From NCBI GenBank assembly GCA_047975025.1, contig JBKECY010000016.1:1-6604 (forward strand): a DNA stretch of 6,604 bases, given 5' to 3'. Numbering within the stretch: position 1 is the stretch's first letter; each line of letters starts with the position of its first letter. This document shows positions 6,488 to 6,604 of the stretch, piece after piece. This DNA comes from JBKECY01 sp047975025 (lineage in GTDB: Bacteria > Bacillota > Clostridia > Lachnospirales > Lachnospiraceae). The position numbers and the translations under genes were made by a program. Under the pieces are notes generated by a model that had not been told where the DNA came from, searched no databases, and worked only from the letters and a program-made list of their open reading frames with translations.

Positions 6488-6604
6488 TGACCTGCCCCCG
6501 ATTTTTGTACCAGTCGCAATGTTAGTAATGACCGGTATCCGGTAGGGTAAATCCTTATCAGCTTGACGACATCGTAACATTTCTTGGTGGATTGTTCAAG
6601 GGCG
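6488..6604 (+). mobile_element. End of an insertion sequence (IS3-like terminus), right copy
   Basis: This is the same element end as at 1-118, here reading TGACCTGCCCCCG from 6488 to the right, identical over 117 bp of element plus one chance base (6487). It interrupts the rhamnosidase gene. The flanks inside the window (CC... at 119-120, ...AAG at 6485-6487) show no shared target duplication, so the two copies come from separate insertions or from a rearrangement. No transposase gene is visible before the window ends. Confidence 0.6.

Overview
The window looks like a contig from an anaerobic bacterium, most likely a member of the Bacillota (Clostridia or Negativicutes). The signs are strong GGAGG-type ribosome binding sites, a consensus sigma-A promoter, a GH78 rhamnosidase of Firmicutes type, a class I-like Hcp and the oxygen-sensitive mercury-methylation pair hgcAB. 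The phylum is an inference from gene content; no rRNA or other marker gene is present. Every supported gene lies on the minus strand, so genes are read from the right end to the left.

Reading from high to low coordinates. (1) At 6488-6604 lies the end of an insertion sequence, and the same 118 bp recurs inverted at 2-119. (2) A GH78 alpha-L-rhamnosidase (4252-6487) has lost its N-terminus and start codon to the IS. (3) A 24-bp perfect palindrome (4199-4222) with a T-run downstream can be the rhamnosidase terminator, and it also has the GTAAC-N4-GTTAC format of a CRP/FNR-type operator for the next gene. (4) hcp (2482-4122) encodes the hybrid cluster protein, with all metal ligands present. (5) A 253-bp gap holds a 77-bp hairpin element and a consensus promoter. 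(6) The arsR-hgcA-hgcB operon (2222-587) has both gene junctions overlapping as ATGA. (7) An AT-rich gap of about 200 bp holds two short inverted repeats. (8) The first 87 codons of a family 2 glycosyltransferase are cut off by the left IS end.

The biological centre is arsR-hgcA-hgcB. HgcA is a membrane corrinoid protein that donates a methyl group to Hg(II). HgcB is a two-[4Fe-4S] ferredoxin that re-reduces the corrinoid and carries extra cysteines for Hg. The ArsR-family repressor has a Cys-x-Cys sensor motif and probably controls its own operon through a promoter whose -10 element is flanked by an inverted repeat. The host is therefore predicted to be able to make methylmercury. hcp next door is a separate transcription unit for NO/hydroxylamine defence. 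The two outer genes are IS-disrupted remnants with no evident link to mercury. The IS copies at both ends may bracket the locus physically or may simply mark where an assembler stopped at a multi-copy repeat.
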